20,489 nt of DNA from Thermaerobacter marianensis (GTDB lineage: Bacteria > Bacillota > Sulfobacillia > DYIH01), in assembly GCA_020723785.1 (NCBI GenBank), contig DYIH01000007.1, forward strand, positions 1 to 20,489, written 5' to 3'. Shown here piece by piece: positions 13,706 to 20,489 of the stretch; within the stretch, counting starts at the first letter, position 1, and each line of letters opens with the position of its first letter. Both the position numbers and the translations under genes were made by a program. Below the pieces are notes generated by a model. The model was not told the DNA's origin. It did not search any database and worked only from the letters and a program-made list of their open reading frames with translations.

Positions 13706-14629
13706 ATGCCGAAGGCCGTGCCTGACATTTCTAACGCCCAAGTCGAAGAGGTCTATCTGAGCCAGCTTGAGGAGGATCGCAACCTCAACCCGCGCCGCCA
13801 CCTGGACCACGGCGCAATCCAAGAGTACATTCGCCGCCTGGCCAACGGCGAGACGCCGCCGCCCATGCTCGTGCATCGGGCTTCCGGCGTCATCATCGAC
13901 GGCGCCCACCGCTATCACGCCTGGAAGGAGTTCGCTGGCGAGCGGTGGATGGAGCAGCGGGTGCCCGTGATCTTTGTGGACGATGCGCCGGACCCGCGCG
14001 CCGCGCCGGAACTGTTCCGGCTCTATGCGTATCAAATCAACCGCAACCATGGGGTCCGCATTCAGCGGACCGACAAGCCAAAGATCATCCAGGAACTGCT
14101 GATCAAACACGGGCGGGAGACCGTCGAGCAGTACCGGACACTTCTTGGCGAGACCGAGGAGAGCCTGGAGGAGCTGGTGGCCGCGTTGTCGCCGCTCGTT
14201 TTTGCGGCTGAAGCGTGCAAGCCGCGCCCGGCGCCGCAGGCCGGGTCTGCTACCCGGACCGCTCAAACCGACCTGGCGGTGCAGGCGGCGCCAGCCCCGA
14301 AGTCCGCGCCCGCGGCGGTTCGTTCTGCTGTCCAGTCCAATGCCGAGGACGGGCCTTTGCCCGCGGCGGTGCGCTACCGTTCTGAGGCGTTTCCCAGCGG
14401 GCATCTGACCAGCGCCCGCCCGCCGCTCCGCAGCGCGTGCCGCAGGCTGCAGCAGTTGCTGAGGCTGTTCGGCGGCACGCTGCTGGACGCCGACCGCGAG
14501 GAACTGCTGAAGCTGGCCCGGCTGATTCTGGACCTGATCGGCGTGGAGTACAGCATCCGGCAGGACGGCGAGGCCCGCCCGGCTAGGCGCCGGAAAGGCG
14601 GGCAGGCTGCGGAGAGCCGGACGGCATGA
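13706..14629 (+). CDS. ParB-like N-terminal domain protein
   Basis: A 307-aa protein. Residues 15-120 match the ParB/Srx-like fold: YLSQLEEDRNLNPRRHLD, a helix GAIQEYIRRLANGETPPPMLV and the signature IIDGAHRYHAWKEF (63-76). The middle (about 175-225) is an Ala/Pro-rich linker, and the C-terminus is helical (LQQLLRLFGGTLLDADREELLKLARL) with a basic tail. Such domains bind centromere-like DNA and CTP in ParB, or act as nucleases in relatives; no ParA is seen nearby, so partitioning is not assured. GGAGC precedes the ATG by about nine bases. Three 75-bp repeats just upstream are candidate binding sites. It overlaps the SLOG gene by ATGA. Confidence 0.75.
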   Translation: MPKAVPDISNAQVEEVYLSQLEEDRNLNPRRHLDHGAIQEYIRRLANGETPPPMLVHRASGVIIDGAHRYHAWKEFAGERWMEQRVPVIFVDDAPDPRAAPELFRLYAYQINRNHGVRIQRTDKPKIIQELLIKHGRETVEQYRTLLGETEESLEELVAALSPLVFAAEACKPRPAPQAGSATRTAQTDLAVQAAPAPKSAPAAVRSAVQSNAEDGPLPAAVRYRSEAFPSGHLTSARPPLRSACRRLQQLLRLFGGTLLDADREELLKLARLILDLIGVEYSIRQDGEARPARRRKGGQAAESRTA

Positions 14630-14979
14630 TGAGAGTCTTTGTCTGCGGCAGCCTCACCTGGCGTGATCCGGACGCTATACGGAAGGTTATTGAAAGCCTG
14701 CCGGACGGGTCTGTCGTCATCCACGGCGCCTGTCCTTCCGGCGCCGATCTGTTCGCCGATGTTTTTGCGCGCCGCCGCGGGCTGCGGGTTATCCGCTTCC
14801 CTGCGGACTGGCGCATGGGGAAGCAAGCGGGTCCGCGGCGGAACCGCCGGATGCTTGCTGAGGGCCGGCCGGATGTTGTCTATGCCTTCCGCGCCCGCGG
14901 AGAGTCCCGCGGGACGGACGGAATGATCCGGCTGGCTAAGGCGGCGGGTGTGCCCGTGCACGTCATTCAGGAGCGTTGA
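14626..14979 (+). CDS. SLOG-family protein (YspA/DUF2493-like)
   Basis: A 117-aa Rossmann-like protein: start strand VFVCGSLTWRDPDAI, then VVIHGACPSGADLFADVFA, FPADWRMGKQAGPRRNRRML and ESRGTDGMIRLAKAAGVPVHVI. These match the GGxxGAD and GPxRNxxM signatures of the SLOG superfamily, whose members bind nucleotide or ADP-ribose-like ligands and often occur in phage and defence loci. Its molecular role in mobile elements is unsettled. It begins at an ATGATG overlapping the stop of the ParB-like gene, so the two are translationally coupled. Confidence 0.8.
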   Translation: MMRVFVCGSLTWRDPDAIRKVIESLPDGSVVIHGACPSGADLFADVFARRRGLRVIRFPADWRMGKQAGPRRNRRMLAEGRPDVVYAFRARGESRGTDGMIRLAKAAGVPVHVIQER

Positions 14980-15150
14980 TGAGAGTTGGGGAGTCCGGGC
15001 GAGGCTGAGGACGGTTCCGTCGGAGCGAAGACGGGACTGACAAATCCATCCCACGCAAGGCCCTGCGTGGGCTGCGTCCAGACCGGCGTTGACGCGGTCC
15101 GGACAGAGGTCCGGCAGGTAGGGGGCCGGGCCGATAATCAAGCGGAGGGA
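14980..15150 (+). other. gene-free leader with several hairpins before the polymerase
   Basis: Three stems are visible: CCGTC/GACGG (15017-15021 with 15030-15034); CCCACGCA/TGCGTGGG (15050-15057 with 15064-15071); and GTCC-GACCG with CGGTC-GGAC (15076-15085 with 15095-15104, one mismatch). GGAC (15101-15104) can instead pair with GTCC (15109-15112), a mutually exclusive alternative. No U-run follows. The layout could be an attenuator or other regulatory RNA for the polymerase gene, but I recognise no known class. Confidence 0.45.
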
Positions 15151-15155
15151 TACCT

Positions 15156-17378
15156 TTGGTCAATCAGGCGGCCGAATCTGCAGCCAGTATTTTGTCTGTC
15201 TCTCCCTGGGACGCCCGGCTTGACGCCCAGCCGGTGCGCCTGGTCTCCTGCCTGGAAGAATGGCGCCTGTCTCTCGTGTCCGCCAAAGCCGCCGGCGTCC
15301 TGGCCCTGGACATGGAGACCACCGGCCTGGACCCGCGGACGGCTTTGATCCGCACCGTCCAGGTAGCGTGGCCCGTGTCGTCCCGCCTGGTGGCCGAGGA
15401 CGGCCGGACCCCGGCGCCGGATGCCGCAGCAGAGGCTGCGGTGCTGGACCTGTTCGCCTTGCCTGACACCGACCGCCGCGAAGCCTTGGAAGCCCTGGCT
15501 GCCGTCGTTGCCGACCCGGCTGTTGAGAAGGCGGGCCACGGCCTGCGCTTTGACCTGGGGATGCTCCGGGCCGGGCTGGGGGACCGCCGCTTCCCGATGG
15601 AAAACCTTTTCGATACCCTCCTGGCGGAGCAAGTCATCACTGCCGGCGACTTCATCCCCGGCCACCGCCTGGCCCGGCTCGGTCTGGAACAAGTGCCGGC
15701 CCGTGATGCGAAGCTTCTGGCCGAGGCGGGCAATAAAAATCATCAGACCCGGCGCTGGTTCCGGGACGCCCACGGCCACCTGATCGAATTTAAGCGGGCC
15801 AAGAGCGAGCCTGGGCAGCCCGAAGCCGACCGCTGGCAGGAGGCTGTGAGCCTGCAGCAGGTTGTCCATCGCCACCTGGAGGTCTGGCTGGATAAGTCTT
15901 TGCAGGCCGCCGGGTGGGACGGGGATTTGACGGCGGATCGGGTGTACTACGCGGCCCGCGACGCCTTGGTGCTGCTGCCCCTGCGGGAGATTCAGGCCCG
16001 GCTGCTCCGGCAGAACGGCCTGGAAGACACCGCCCGGCTGGAGTTTTCCGTGATCCCGGCTACGGTTGAGATGGAGGCGTCGGGGTTGTGGCTGGACCGG
16101 CGGGCGGCGGAGGAGTTCCTGGCCGGCGCCGCGGAGCGGCTGGAGCGTGCGACGGCTGACCTGCGGGGGCTGGCCGGGCCGGAGTTCAACCCCCAGTCGG
16201 CACCGCAGGCCATTGCCGTGCTGCGCCGGCTGGCGGAGGAGGCGGGACTGCTTGACTGCGACGAGGTTGTTGCCGGGCGGGAGCGGTTCAAGCTCTCCAC
16301 CGACAAGCGGACCGCGAAGCCGCTCTTGGCCGCCTTGCCGGCCGGCGAAGCGGCGGCGCCGCTCCGGGAGTTTCTGGCGCGGCTTCTGGAGTTCCGCCGC
16401 TGGACCAAATACAAAGAATACGTCGAGGGCTACCTGAAGACTGTCGGATCGGACGGCCGGGTGCGGGGGGGCTTCAACCAGCTTGACACCGCCACCGGGC
16501 GGTTCTCTGCCTCCAACCCGAACGCCCAGCAGATTCCGAAGCGCGGGGAGGGCCGGGCGGTGCGCAACCTTTTCGCCGCGGCGCCAGGCCGGGCGCTGGT
16601 GCGGTCCGACTACTCCATGATCGAGGTCAGGATCATGGCGGCGCTGTCCGGCGACCCGGAGCTTTGCCGCATCTTCGCCGAGGGCGGTGACGTTCACCGG
16701 GAGACCGGCGCGACGCTCCTGGAGAAGCCTGCGCAGGCCGTCACCGATGATGAGCGCGACAAGGCCAAGGCGGCCGTCTTCGGCCTCCTTTATGGTATGA
16801 AGTCCCAGGGCTTCCGCCGGTTCGCAGCGGTCAGCTATGACGTGTCGCTGGCCCCCGAAGAGGCCGAGACCTGGCGCCGCCGGTTCTTTGCCCGATACCG
16901 GGATATCGAGAAGTACCATCGCCGCCAGGACGCAGCCGGGCGGAAACCGGTCAAGGTCTGGCGGCACACCTGGGAGAAGGGCTTTTACCAGGAGCGCCGC
17001 GCCGCCGTGCGGTCCCTGGCCGGCCGTCTCCGGGTCTGGCCGCTCCGGCAGGTGTTCGACAACTACCTGGGCTGCCCGGTGCTGGAGGCGGACTGCTCCC
17101 GGAACGAGCTATACAACACCCCGGACCAGGCTACGGGCGCCGATATGATGAAGCGGGCGCTGGCGGCGCTTTACCGGGAGTTCCTGGCGCGGGGCTGGGA
17201 CGATGTTTTGCTTTGCGCCGCCGTTCATGATGAGATCGTGGCCGAGGCGCCGGCGGAGATGGCCGAAGAGGTCCGGGCGCTGGTTCAGCGGGTGATGGAA
17301 GAGGCCGGGCAGCCGCTTTTGGGGGCGGTGCCGTGCGTGGCAGAGGCGGCGGTGAAGCGGAGGTGGGGGGAGAAGTGA
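15156..17378 (+). CDS. polA: family-A DNA polymerase (exo-pol, no 5' nuclease)
   Basis: A 740-aa phage-type DNA polymerase. The 3'-5' proofreading domain has Exo I DxE (Asp52, Glu54 in LALDMETTGLD), Exo II (AGHGLRFDLGML) and Exo III (YYAARDA, Asp269). The polymerase domain has TGRFSASNPNAQQIP, motif A DYSMIEVRIMA (Asp485), motif B KAKAAVFGLLYG (from Lys536) and motif C HDE (691-693). The N-terminal 5' nuclease of bacterial Pol I is absent. All catalytic residues are intact, so it should be active. It starts at TTG, five bases after GGAGGGA. With the primase-helicase upstream it would supply leading-strand synthesis for the element's own replication. Confidence 0.9.
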   Translation: MVNQAAESAASILSVSPWDARLDAQPVRLVSCLEEWRLSLVSAKAAGVLALDMETTGLDPRTALIRTVQVAWPVSSRLVAEDGRTPAPDAAAEAAVLDLFALPDTDRREALEALAAVVADPAVEKAGHGLRFDLGMLRAGLGDRRFPMENLFDTLLAEQVITAGDFIPGHRLARLGLEQVPARDAKLLAEAGNKNHQTRRWFRDAHGHLIEFKRAKSEPGQPEADRWQEAVSLQQVVHRHLEVWLDKSLQAAGWDGDLTADRVYYAARDALVLLPLREIQARLLRQNGLEDTARLEFSVIPATVEMEASGLWLDRRAAEEFLAGAAERLERATADLRGLAGPEFNPQSAPQAIAVLRRLAEEAGLLDCDEVVAGRERFKLSTDKRTAKPLLAALPAGEAAAPLREFLARLLEFRRWTKYKEYVEGYLKTVGSDGRVRGGFNQLDTATGRFSASNPNAQQIPKRGEGRAVRNLFAAAPGRALVRSDYSMIEVRIMAALSGDPELCRIFAEGGDVHRETGATLLEKPAQAVTDDERDKAKAAVFGLLYGMKSQGFRRFAAVSYDVSLAPEEAETWRRRFFARYRDIEKYHRRQDAAGRKPVKVWRHTWEKGFYQERRAAVRSLAGRLRVWPLRQVFDNYLGCPVLEADCSRNELYNTPDQATGADMMKRALAALYREFLARGWDDVLLCAAVHDEIVAEAPAEMAEEVRALVQRVMEEAGQPLLGAVPCVAEAAVKRRWGEK

Positions 17379-17396
17379 CCTAAAGAAAATTGGAAC

Positions 17397-17795
17397 ATGT
17401 CTCGGATACGGTCGTCAGGGACTACACCTGAACGACGGCTTGGGGAACTGTTGCGGGAAATGTTCCCTGGTGAAGAAATCCAAGAACGTCCGCTATTGTC
17501 TGGAAAGCCGGACTTTTTTCTCCCCCGGCTTAGAATCTCTGTATTTTGTGATGGCTGCTTTTGGCATGGCTGTCCAAAGCATTATAAAGCCCCTGAAAAT
17601 AACAGCGAATACTGGGGGGCAAAAATCCGACGCAACAAAGCGAGGGACCAAAAGGCGAATAAAGAGCTTCGGAGGTTAGGGATTAGGCCAGTGAGAATCT
17701 GGGAGCACGATCTCGGCAAGGATTTGACATATTTTCGGCGAAAACTCCGTCGAGCCGTTAAACAAAAAGAACAAGCTGCAACCAATAACGACTAG
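17397..17795 (+). CDS. Vsr-like very short patch repair endonuclease
   Basis: A 132-aa PD-(D/E)XK-fold endonuclease of the Vsr family. The family nicks T:G mismatches left by deamination of 5-methylcytosine. Visible motifs: GKPDFFLP (catalytic Asp39), CDGCFWHGC (51-59; in E. coli Vsr this region supplies a catalytic His and zinc ligands), KIRRNKARD and IWEHDL. E. coli has WEC where this has WEH, so a zinc ligand is probably swapped to His. The N-terminus keeps MSRIRSSGTTPE. No cytosine methyltransferase lies in the window. Base composition is visibly lower in GC than the polymerase before it, suggesting separate acquisition. Confidence 0.85.
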   Translation: MSRIRSSGTTPERRLGELLREMFPGEEIQERPLLSGKPDFFLPRLRISVFCDGCFWHGCPKHYKAPENNSEYWGAKIRRNKARDQKANKELRRLGIRPVRIWEHDLGKDLTYFRRKLRRAVKQKEQAATNND

Positions 17796-18136
17796 GAATT
17801 CGGTGAGGAAAAACAGAGTAAATGCGGTCTCTGTTATAAATTGCCTTCAACTGGCAGCCTCAAGAAAAATAATTCTCCATCAGTCCAAGGACGATATACA
17901 CACATTTTTGTCGTTTGTGTTATTCAGTCAGGCCAGAGAAAACATTAACATAACGCTTATTATGAGGGATCGCTGTTTTCGGCTGTTTTTAGCCGGGAGC
18001 GGCGATTTCGTTTTTCGTCGGCTTCTGCTGCGGGGGGCGCCAACAGCTTAAAACATACCCGGCAACCCTTGTCTTCCAAGGCGTGTATCCCCTTGGGGTA
18101 TCCGCCCAAGAATTATGTCAGTACGTCTAATTGAGA
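17796..18136. other. AT-richer gene-free stretch
   Basis: A frame of 82 codons (17803-18051) is open but begins at GTG without a ribosome binding site and has a phenylalanine/arginine-heavy composition with no recognisable motif, so I leave it uncalled. Two small hairpins are visible: CCTTG/CAAGG near 18067-18081 and CCCC-TT-GGGG near 18090-18099. Otherwise I see nothing definite. Confidence 0.4.
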
Positions 18137-18167
18137 ACGCGCCCAGGCTCTCTCAGGCGCGTTTTTT
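18137..18167 (+). terminator. rho-independent terminator before the nuclease gene
   Basis: ACGCGCC (18137-18143) pairs with GGCGCGT (18156-18162) and is followed by a run of six T. It lies upstream of the ribosome binding site at 18185, so it ends transcription of the polymerase/Vsr segment or acts as an attenuator on the nuclease gene. Confidence 0.8.
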
Positions 18168-18201
18168 CTTGCCCGCCGAACAGGAAGGAGATCGAAACCG
18201 C

Positions 18202-18924
18202 GTGAAGATCAGCCCGTCAGCCTTAAAGATGTTCCTCCGTTGCCCCAGGCAGTACGAGTTTCGTTACATCCGCGGCTTTGTCCTGCCGCCCCGCGGAGCG
18301 CTCATCAAAGGCACCGCGGCCCACAAGGGTGCCGAGGTGAATCTGCAGCACAAGATCGAGACCGGCGAGGACTTGCCGGTCGAGGCTGTTCAGGACGTGG
18401 TGGCCGCCGCCTTTGAAAACCTGCGCCCCACCGCCGAGTTTGCGAAGGACGAAGACCCAGGCCGCCTGAAAGATGCGGCGGTTCGCTCCGCTGTCGCTTG
18501 GCGCACCAAGGTGGCCCCGGCAATCCGCCCTGTGGCTGTTGAGCAGTGGGCGGAGGCCGAGACGCCTGAAGGAAACATCATCTACGGCCGCCTGGACTGC
18601 GAAGAGGCCACTGCCATCCGGGACATGAAGAACGCCTCCCGTGCTCCCGCCCCGGACTGCCTGCAATCTGACTTTCAGGCAATGGCCTACGCCTATATGA
18701 AGGGCGGCAAGGCCGTCCAGTTCGACTACCTGGTGGAGAACGGAACGGCCATAACGTACGCGCCGCGACGGGCGGTGTTTACGGATCGTGATCTGGAAGA
18801 CACGGCGGCCACGGTGGATGGTGCTGCCCGAGCCATCCAGGCCGGGGCGTTCCCCTGCAACCGCGACGGATGGTGGTGTTCCGCCAAGTGGTGCGGATAT
18901 TGGGATCGATGCAGGGGGAGGTGA
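18202..18924 (+). CDS. Cas4/RecB-like PD-(D/E)XK nuclease with Fe-S cysteines
   Basis: A 240-aa exonuclease. The start is SPSALKMFLRCPRQYEFRYI (first cluster cysteine, Cys14), then GTAAHKG (His41), YGRLDCEE (Asp132), RDMKN (Asp141, Lys143) and QSDFQAMAYAYM (Gln155, Gln159): the catalytic set of RecB-family nucleases. Three C-terminal cysteines (226, 231, 237) with Cys14 make a 4Fe-4S site, as in Cas4 and AddB. No cas genes or CRISPR repeats are present, so this is a phage-type recombination or end-processing nuclease. Start GTG with AAGGAG 11 bases upstream is preferred over an earlier frame start that precedes the terminator. Confidence 0.85.
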   Translation: MKISPSALKMFLRCPRQYEFRYIRGFVLPPRGALIKGTAAHKGAEVNLQHKIETGEDLPVEAVQDVVAAAFENLRPTAEFAKDEDPGRLKDAAVRSAVAWRTKVAPAIRPVAVEQWAEAETPEGNIIYGRLDCEEATAIRDMKNASRAPAPDCLQSDFQAMAYAYMKGGKAVQFDYLVENGTAITYAPRRAVFTDRDLEDTAATVDGAARAIQAGAFPCNRDGWWCSAKWCGYWDRCRGR

Positions 18925-18966
18925 TCCGGCTGCGGTCATACGTCCATTCAGAGGAGGGAATTGCTC

Positions 18967-19200
18967 ATGACCCGTGCCGAACGGTATGCCCAGAAGCATG
19001 GCATTCCGCTTTTTCGCGGCCGTTCCGCGTACAAGGACTTGCTCCAGCGTTGGGGGCCGCCGAACCTTGTACCGCTGGTGAGCGTGCCCCCTGCAGCCTG
19101 GCGGAATGTGTTCGAGCGGCTGGACCCTAACGTCAACGTTATCGTATTTGTTGACGACGACAACGCCGGCCGGCCGACGGCTGCGTGGCTGCCGGAATAA
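18967..19200 (+). CDS. hypothetical small protein
   Basis: A 77-aa protein beginning MTRAERYAQKHG. The ATG at 18967 follows GAGGAGGG with good spacing; an in-frame TTG at 18961 is too close to it. The C-terminal third has a strand NVNVIVFVDDDNAGRPTAAWL, with an acidic DDDN turn. I recognise no family. It follows the nuclease by 42 bp and probably shares its transcript. Confidence 0.6.
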   Translation: MTRAERYAQKHGIPLFRGRSAYKDLLQRWGPPNLVPLVSVPPAAWRNVFERLDPNVNVIVFVDDDNAGRPTAAWLPE

Positions 19201-19222
19201 CAAACCGGGGAGGGTGCAATCC

Positions 19223-19480
19223 GTGCGAGGCAAGCGCAGACCCTTTTCTCCGTTTCTGTTGTTCTCCGAGCTTGACCAGGGGCGCTGTGAGAACGCATCG
19301 ACCAGAGGGCGCGGCGTTGGGGTTCCGCAATGTTTCAACTCCCGTGCCACCAGACAGGTCCGGGTGGAGTACCATGAATCCGAGAGCGATGTCCTCTTTC
19401 TTTGCGAGGAATGTGCGAAGGCACTGGTGAAAGACGCAAAGCGACGCGGCTACAAGGTTTATAACTGGAAAATGGAGTGA
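19223..19480 (+). CDS. hypothetical cysteine-containing small protein
   Basis: An 85-aa protein from GTG, nine bases after GGGGAGGG. A basic N-terminus (RGKRRPFSPF) leads to a region with Cys in GRCEN and QCFNS and then the pair CEEC in DVLFLCEECAKALVKDAKRRG, a possible zinc site of the small zinc-ribbon kind. Function is unknown. It is one of a run of small genes between the nuclease and the window end. Confidence 0.6.
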   Translation: MRGKRRPFSPFLLFSELDQGRCENASTRGRGVGVPQCFNSRATRQVRVEYHESESDVLFLCEECAKALVKDAKRRGYKVYNWKME

Positions 19481-19487
19481 TAGCGCC

Positions 19488-19679
19488 GTGAGGGAAGCTA
19501 ATAAATCCCAACATAAACATAAGGTTCTGCTCGAAGCGCCGGATATTTGTGGCGGCATCCTCATCGAGGCAGAGAGCACGGAAGAACTCAAAGCGAAAAT
19601 CGCAGCAATCAACAAGCAGCGAGAGCGAGAGGGCAAGCCGCACGCCGTTGTATTTCCTTATACTGTAATTTCGCTTTAA
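19488..19679 (+). CDS. hypothetical small protein
   Basis: A 63-aa protein from GTG, seven bases after GGAGTGA, which overlaps the previous stop. It contains a strand GGILIEAESTEELKAKIAAI followed by a charged helix; no family is recognised. It sits immediately before a terminator. Confidence 0.55.
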   Translation: MREANKSQHKHKVLLEAPDICGGILIEAESTEELKAKIAAINKQREREGKPHAVVFPYTVISL

Positions 19680-19693
19680 CAAACAGCGAAAGA

Positions 19694-19752
19694 GGGAACG
19701 CTGAGTTCCCAGGATCAACAACACCAACGGCCACCGGGGCCGTTTTTATTTT
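19694..19752 (+). terminator. hairpin plus rho-independent terminator
   Basis: GGGAAC (19694-19699) pairs with GTTCCC (19705-19710). A second stem AACGGCC (19726-19732) pairs with GGCCGTT (19738-19744) and is followed by TTTTTATTTT. It closes the small-gene run from 18202 and precedes a new ribosome binding site at 19771. Confidence 0.8.
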
Positions 19753-19785
19753 GCTTTGGTGATGTGAAGAAAGGAGAATCAGCGG

Positions 19786-20052
19786 ATGTTTCCTTTAGGT
19801 CAACTGGTGGCTACACCGGGGGCGCTAGCCGCTCTGGAAGAAGCCGGCCAAAGCGCGAACGAATTCCTGCGCCGGCACGCCTCTGGGGACTGGGGTGAGG
19901 TATGCACGGAAGACGCCTCCTTAAATAATCAGGCGCTGAAACATGGCGGCCGGTTGTTGAGCGCGTATCGCACCCGGCATGGTGTCAGGCTTTGGGTCAT
20001 TACCGAGGCTGATCGTTCAGTAACCACACTCCTGTTGCCGGACGAGTATTAA
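19786..20052 (+). CDS. conserved element protein (MFPLGQLVATPGAL family)
   Basis: An 88-aa protein: ATPGALAALEEAGQSANEFLRRHASGDWG, then GGRLLSAYRTRHGVRLWVITEADRSVTTLLLPDEY. I recognise this opening and ending from a small protein widespread on plasmids, phages and integrative elements. It is often mislabelled as a type I restriction subunit; its function is not established. A good AAAGGAG precedes the ATG. The C-terminal part looks like a compact beta hairpin and may bind DNA or a protein partner. Confidence 0.8.
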   Translation: MFPLGQLVATPGALAALEEAGQSANEFLRRHASGDWGEVCTEDASLNNQALKHGGRLLSAYRTRHGVRLWVITEADRSVTTLLLPDEY

Positions 20053-20066
20053 GCGGAGGTGATACG

Positions 20067-20267
20067 GTGAATTCTTGCGACTATTGCGGCCGGCCTGGGC
20101 ACACAAGCGTTCTTCGGGAGATCATGCTGGGCACGCTTATGGTGCTCTGTGACCGTTGCCTCCCGCAAGTGGCCGACGCTGGGCTTGAGCCGGCCGGGCC
20201 AGGGCATCCCAGCCCCGCTGTCGCGGACTATGCTGCTCTTTACGGTTCCTGCACCACAGGAGGCTGA
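20067..20267 (+). CDS. small zinc-ribbon protein
   Basis: A 66-aa protein from GTG with GGAGGTGAT five bases upstream. The N-terminal half has the two Cys pairs of a zinc ribbon, CDYCG and CDRC, separated by a short beta segment; the C-terminus is Pro/Gly-rich and looks disordered. Zinc-ribbon proteins of this size in elements are usually DNA- or protein-binding accessories. It follows the previous gene by 14 bp in one operon. Confidence 0.65.
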   Translation: MNSCDYCGRPGHTSVLREIMLGTLMVLCDRCLPQVADAGLEPAGPGHPSPAVADYAALYGSCTTGG

Positions 20268-20298
20268 AGCCTGTAAGAGCCGCCGCGTGCCGGCGGCC

Positions 20299-20312
20299 GG
20301 AAATTCCGTCAG
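20299..20312 (+). promoter_or_regulatory. copy of the GGAAATTCCGTCAG motif
   Basis: GGAAATTCCGTCAG is identical to positions 4794-4807, almost 16 kb away, and lies in the gap before the last gene. The identity over 14 bases in two gaps suggests a protein-binding site shared across the element; it is also the copy closest to the window's right edge. Confidence 0.55.
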
Positions 20313-20379
20313 TCTGCTGATTGGAGACATTGCTGTGGTCCGGAGAGGACCCTGTTTTTGTTTGGAGGTGCATGAAGGA

Positions 20380-20489
20380 ATGGCCCACTACCATGTTGTT
20401 GAAAACACGCCCGGCTATCTTTCAGAGACGAAGCCGGCCTGCTTCCGGTCCCGCGGCGCAGCGGAACGCTATGCTGCCGACCTGGCGCG
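20380..20489 (+). CDS. conserved small element protein, cut by the window edge
   Basis: The frame begins ATG, nine bases after GGAGGTG, and reads MAHYHVVENTPGYLSETKP then FRSRGAAERYAADLA before the window ends. The opening HYHVVENTPGYL resembles a small phage/plasmid protein family of unknown function. An overlapping ATG at 20372 in another frame is rejected. Length and C-terminus are unknown. Confidence 0.6.
   Translation, partial: MAHYHVVENTPGYLSETKPACFRSRGAAERYAADLA

Larger units (their letters stand above)
2745..20489. mobile_element. integrated phage- or ICE-like element, left part only
   Basis: From the break in cpaF to the window's right edge, all genes fit a mobile element: an ImmA/Xre switch, primase-helicase, iteron-rich region, RecD2-like helicase, HU-like protein, ParB-like protein, DNA polymerase, Vsr-like and Cas4-like nucleases, and many small genes with tight spacing. 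No integrase, capsid, terminase, relaxase or coupling gene is visible, so whether this is a prophage, a conjugative element or a satellite cannot be decided. The right end lies outside the window. Confidence 0.8.

Noticed and set aside
17803..18051. 82-codon open frame between the Vsr-like and nuclease genes
   Set aside because: GTG start lacks a ribosome binding site, composition is not protein-like and no motif is visible; left as an uncertain gene-free stretch.

Overview
The window reads as a high-GC Gram-positive (Firmicutes/Clostridia-like) chromosome carrying the left part of a large integrated mobile element. The Gram-positive reading rests on near-consensus TTGACA/TATAAT promoters with 17-18 bp spacing, strong GGAGG-type ribosome binding sites and frequent GTG/TTG starts. 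A closer placement (for example the Desulfotomaculum/Pelotomaculum group) is only a guess from GC content and gene style.

Layout: (a) 1-2760 is host DNA, the start of a Tad/Flp-type pilus operon in the order CpaB/RcpC, CpaE/TadZ, CpaF/TadA. The CpaF gene stops abruptly at a conserved NTGxxG motif, before the His-box that normally follows. (b) From about 2745-2790 onward everything is mobile-element-like and runs off the right edge. It opens with a leftward ImmA-type metallopeptidase and Xre repressor pair, facing a near-perfect rightward promoter. (c) 3780-9050 is an early/replication module: a conserved CPF-motif protein, a chain of strong hairpins (candidate RNA), 29-bp direct repeats, a small AT-hook protein, a large AEP primase-DUF927 helicase fusion, a strong terminator, and about 450 bp packed with TGGTACGGGT iterons and a second repeat family (candidate origin). 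(d) 9134-12553 holds a RecD2-type helicase encoded in pieces, a short-armed HU-like protein and several small genes. (e) 12534-14979 holds an IS110-type C-terminal-domain protein with a frameshift, three 75-bp structured tandem repeats, a ParB-like protein and a SLOG protein. (f) 15156-20489 holds a family-A DNA polymerase with proofreading domain, a Vsr-like endonuclease of lower GC, a Cas4/RecB-like Fe-S nuclease and a string of small conserved phage/plasmid-type genes.

Taken together the element appears to carry much of its own replisome: primase-helicase, polymerase, RecD2-like helicase, exonuclease, HU-like protein and a candidate iteron origin. It looks controlled by an ImmR/ImmA-like switch, and at least three rightward promoters share sequence well beyond the -35/-10 boxes. 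No integrase, structural phage gene or conjugation gene is visible; they would have to lie to the right of the window. Two genes (RecD2 ATPase part, IS110-like protein) are each broken by a single-base change in a G run, so sequencing error must be excluded before calling them pseudogenes.
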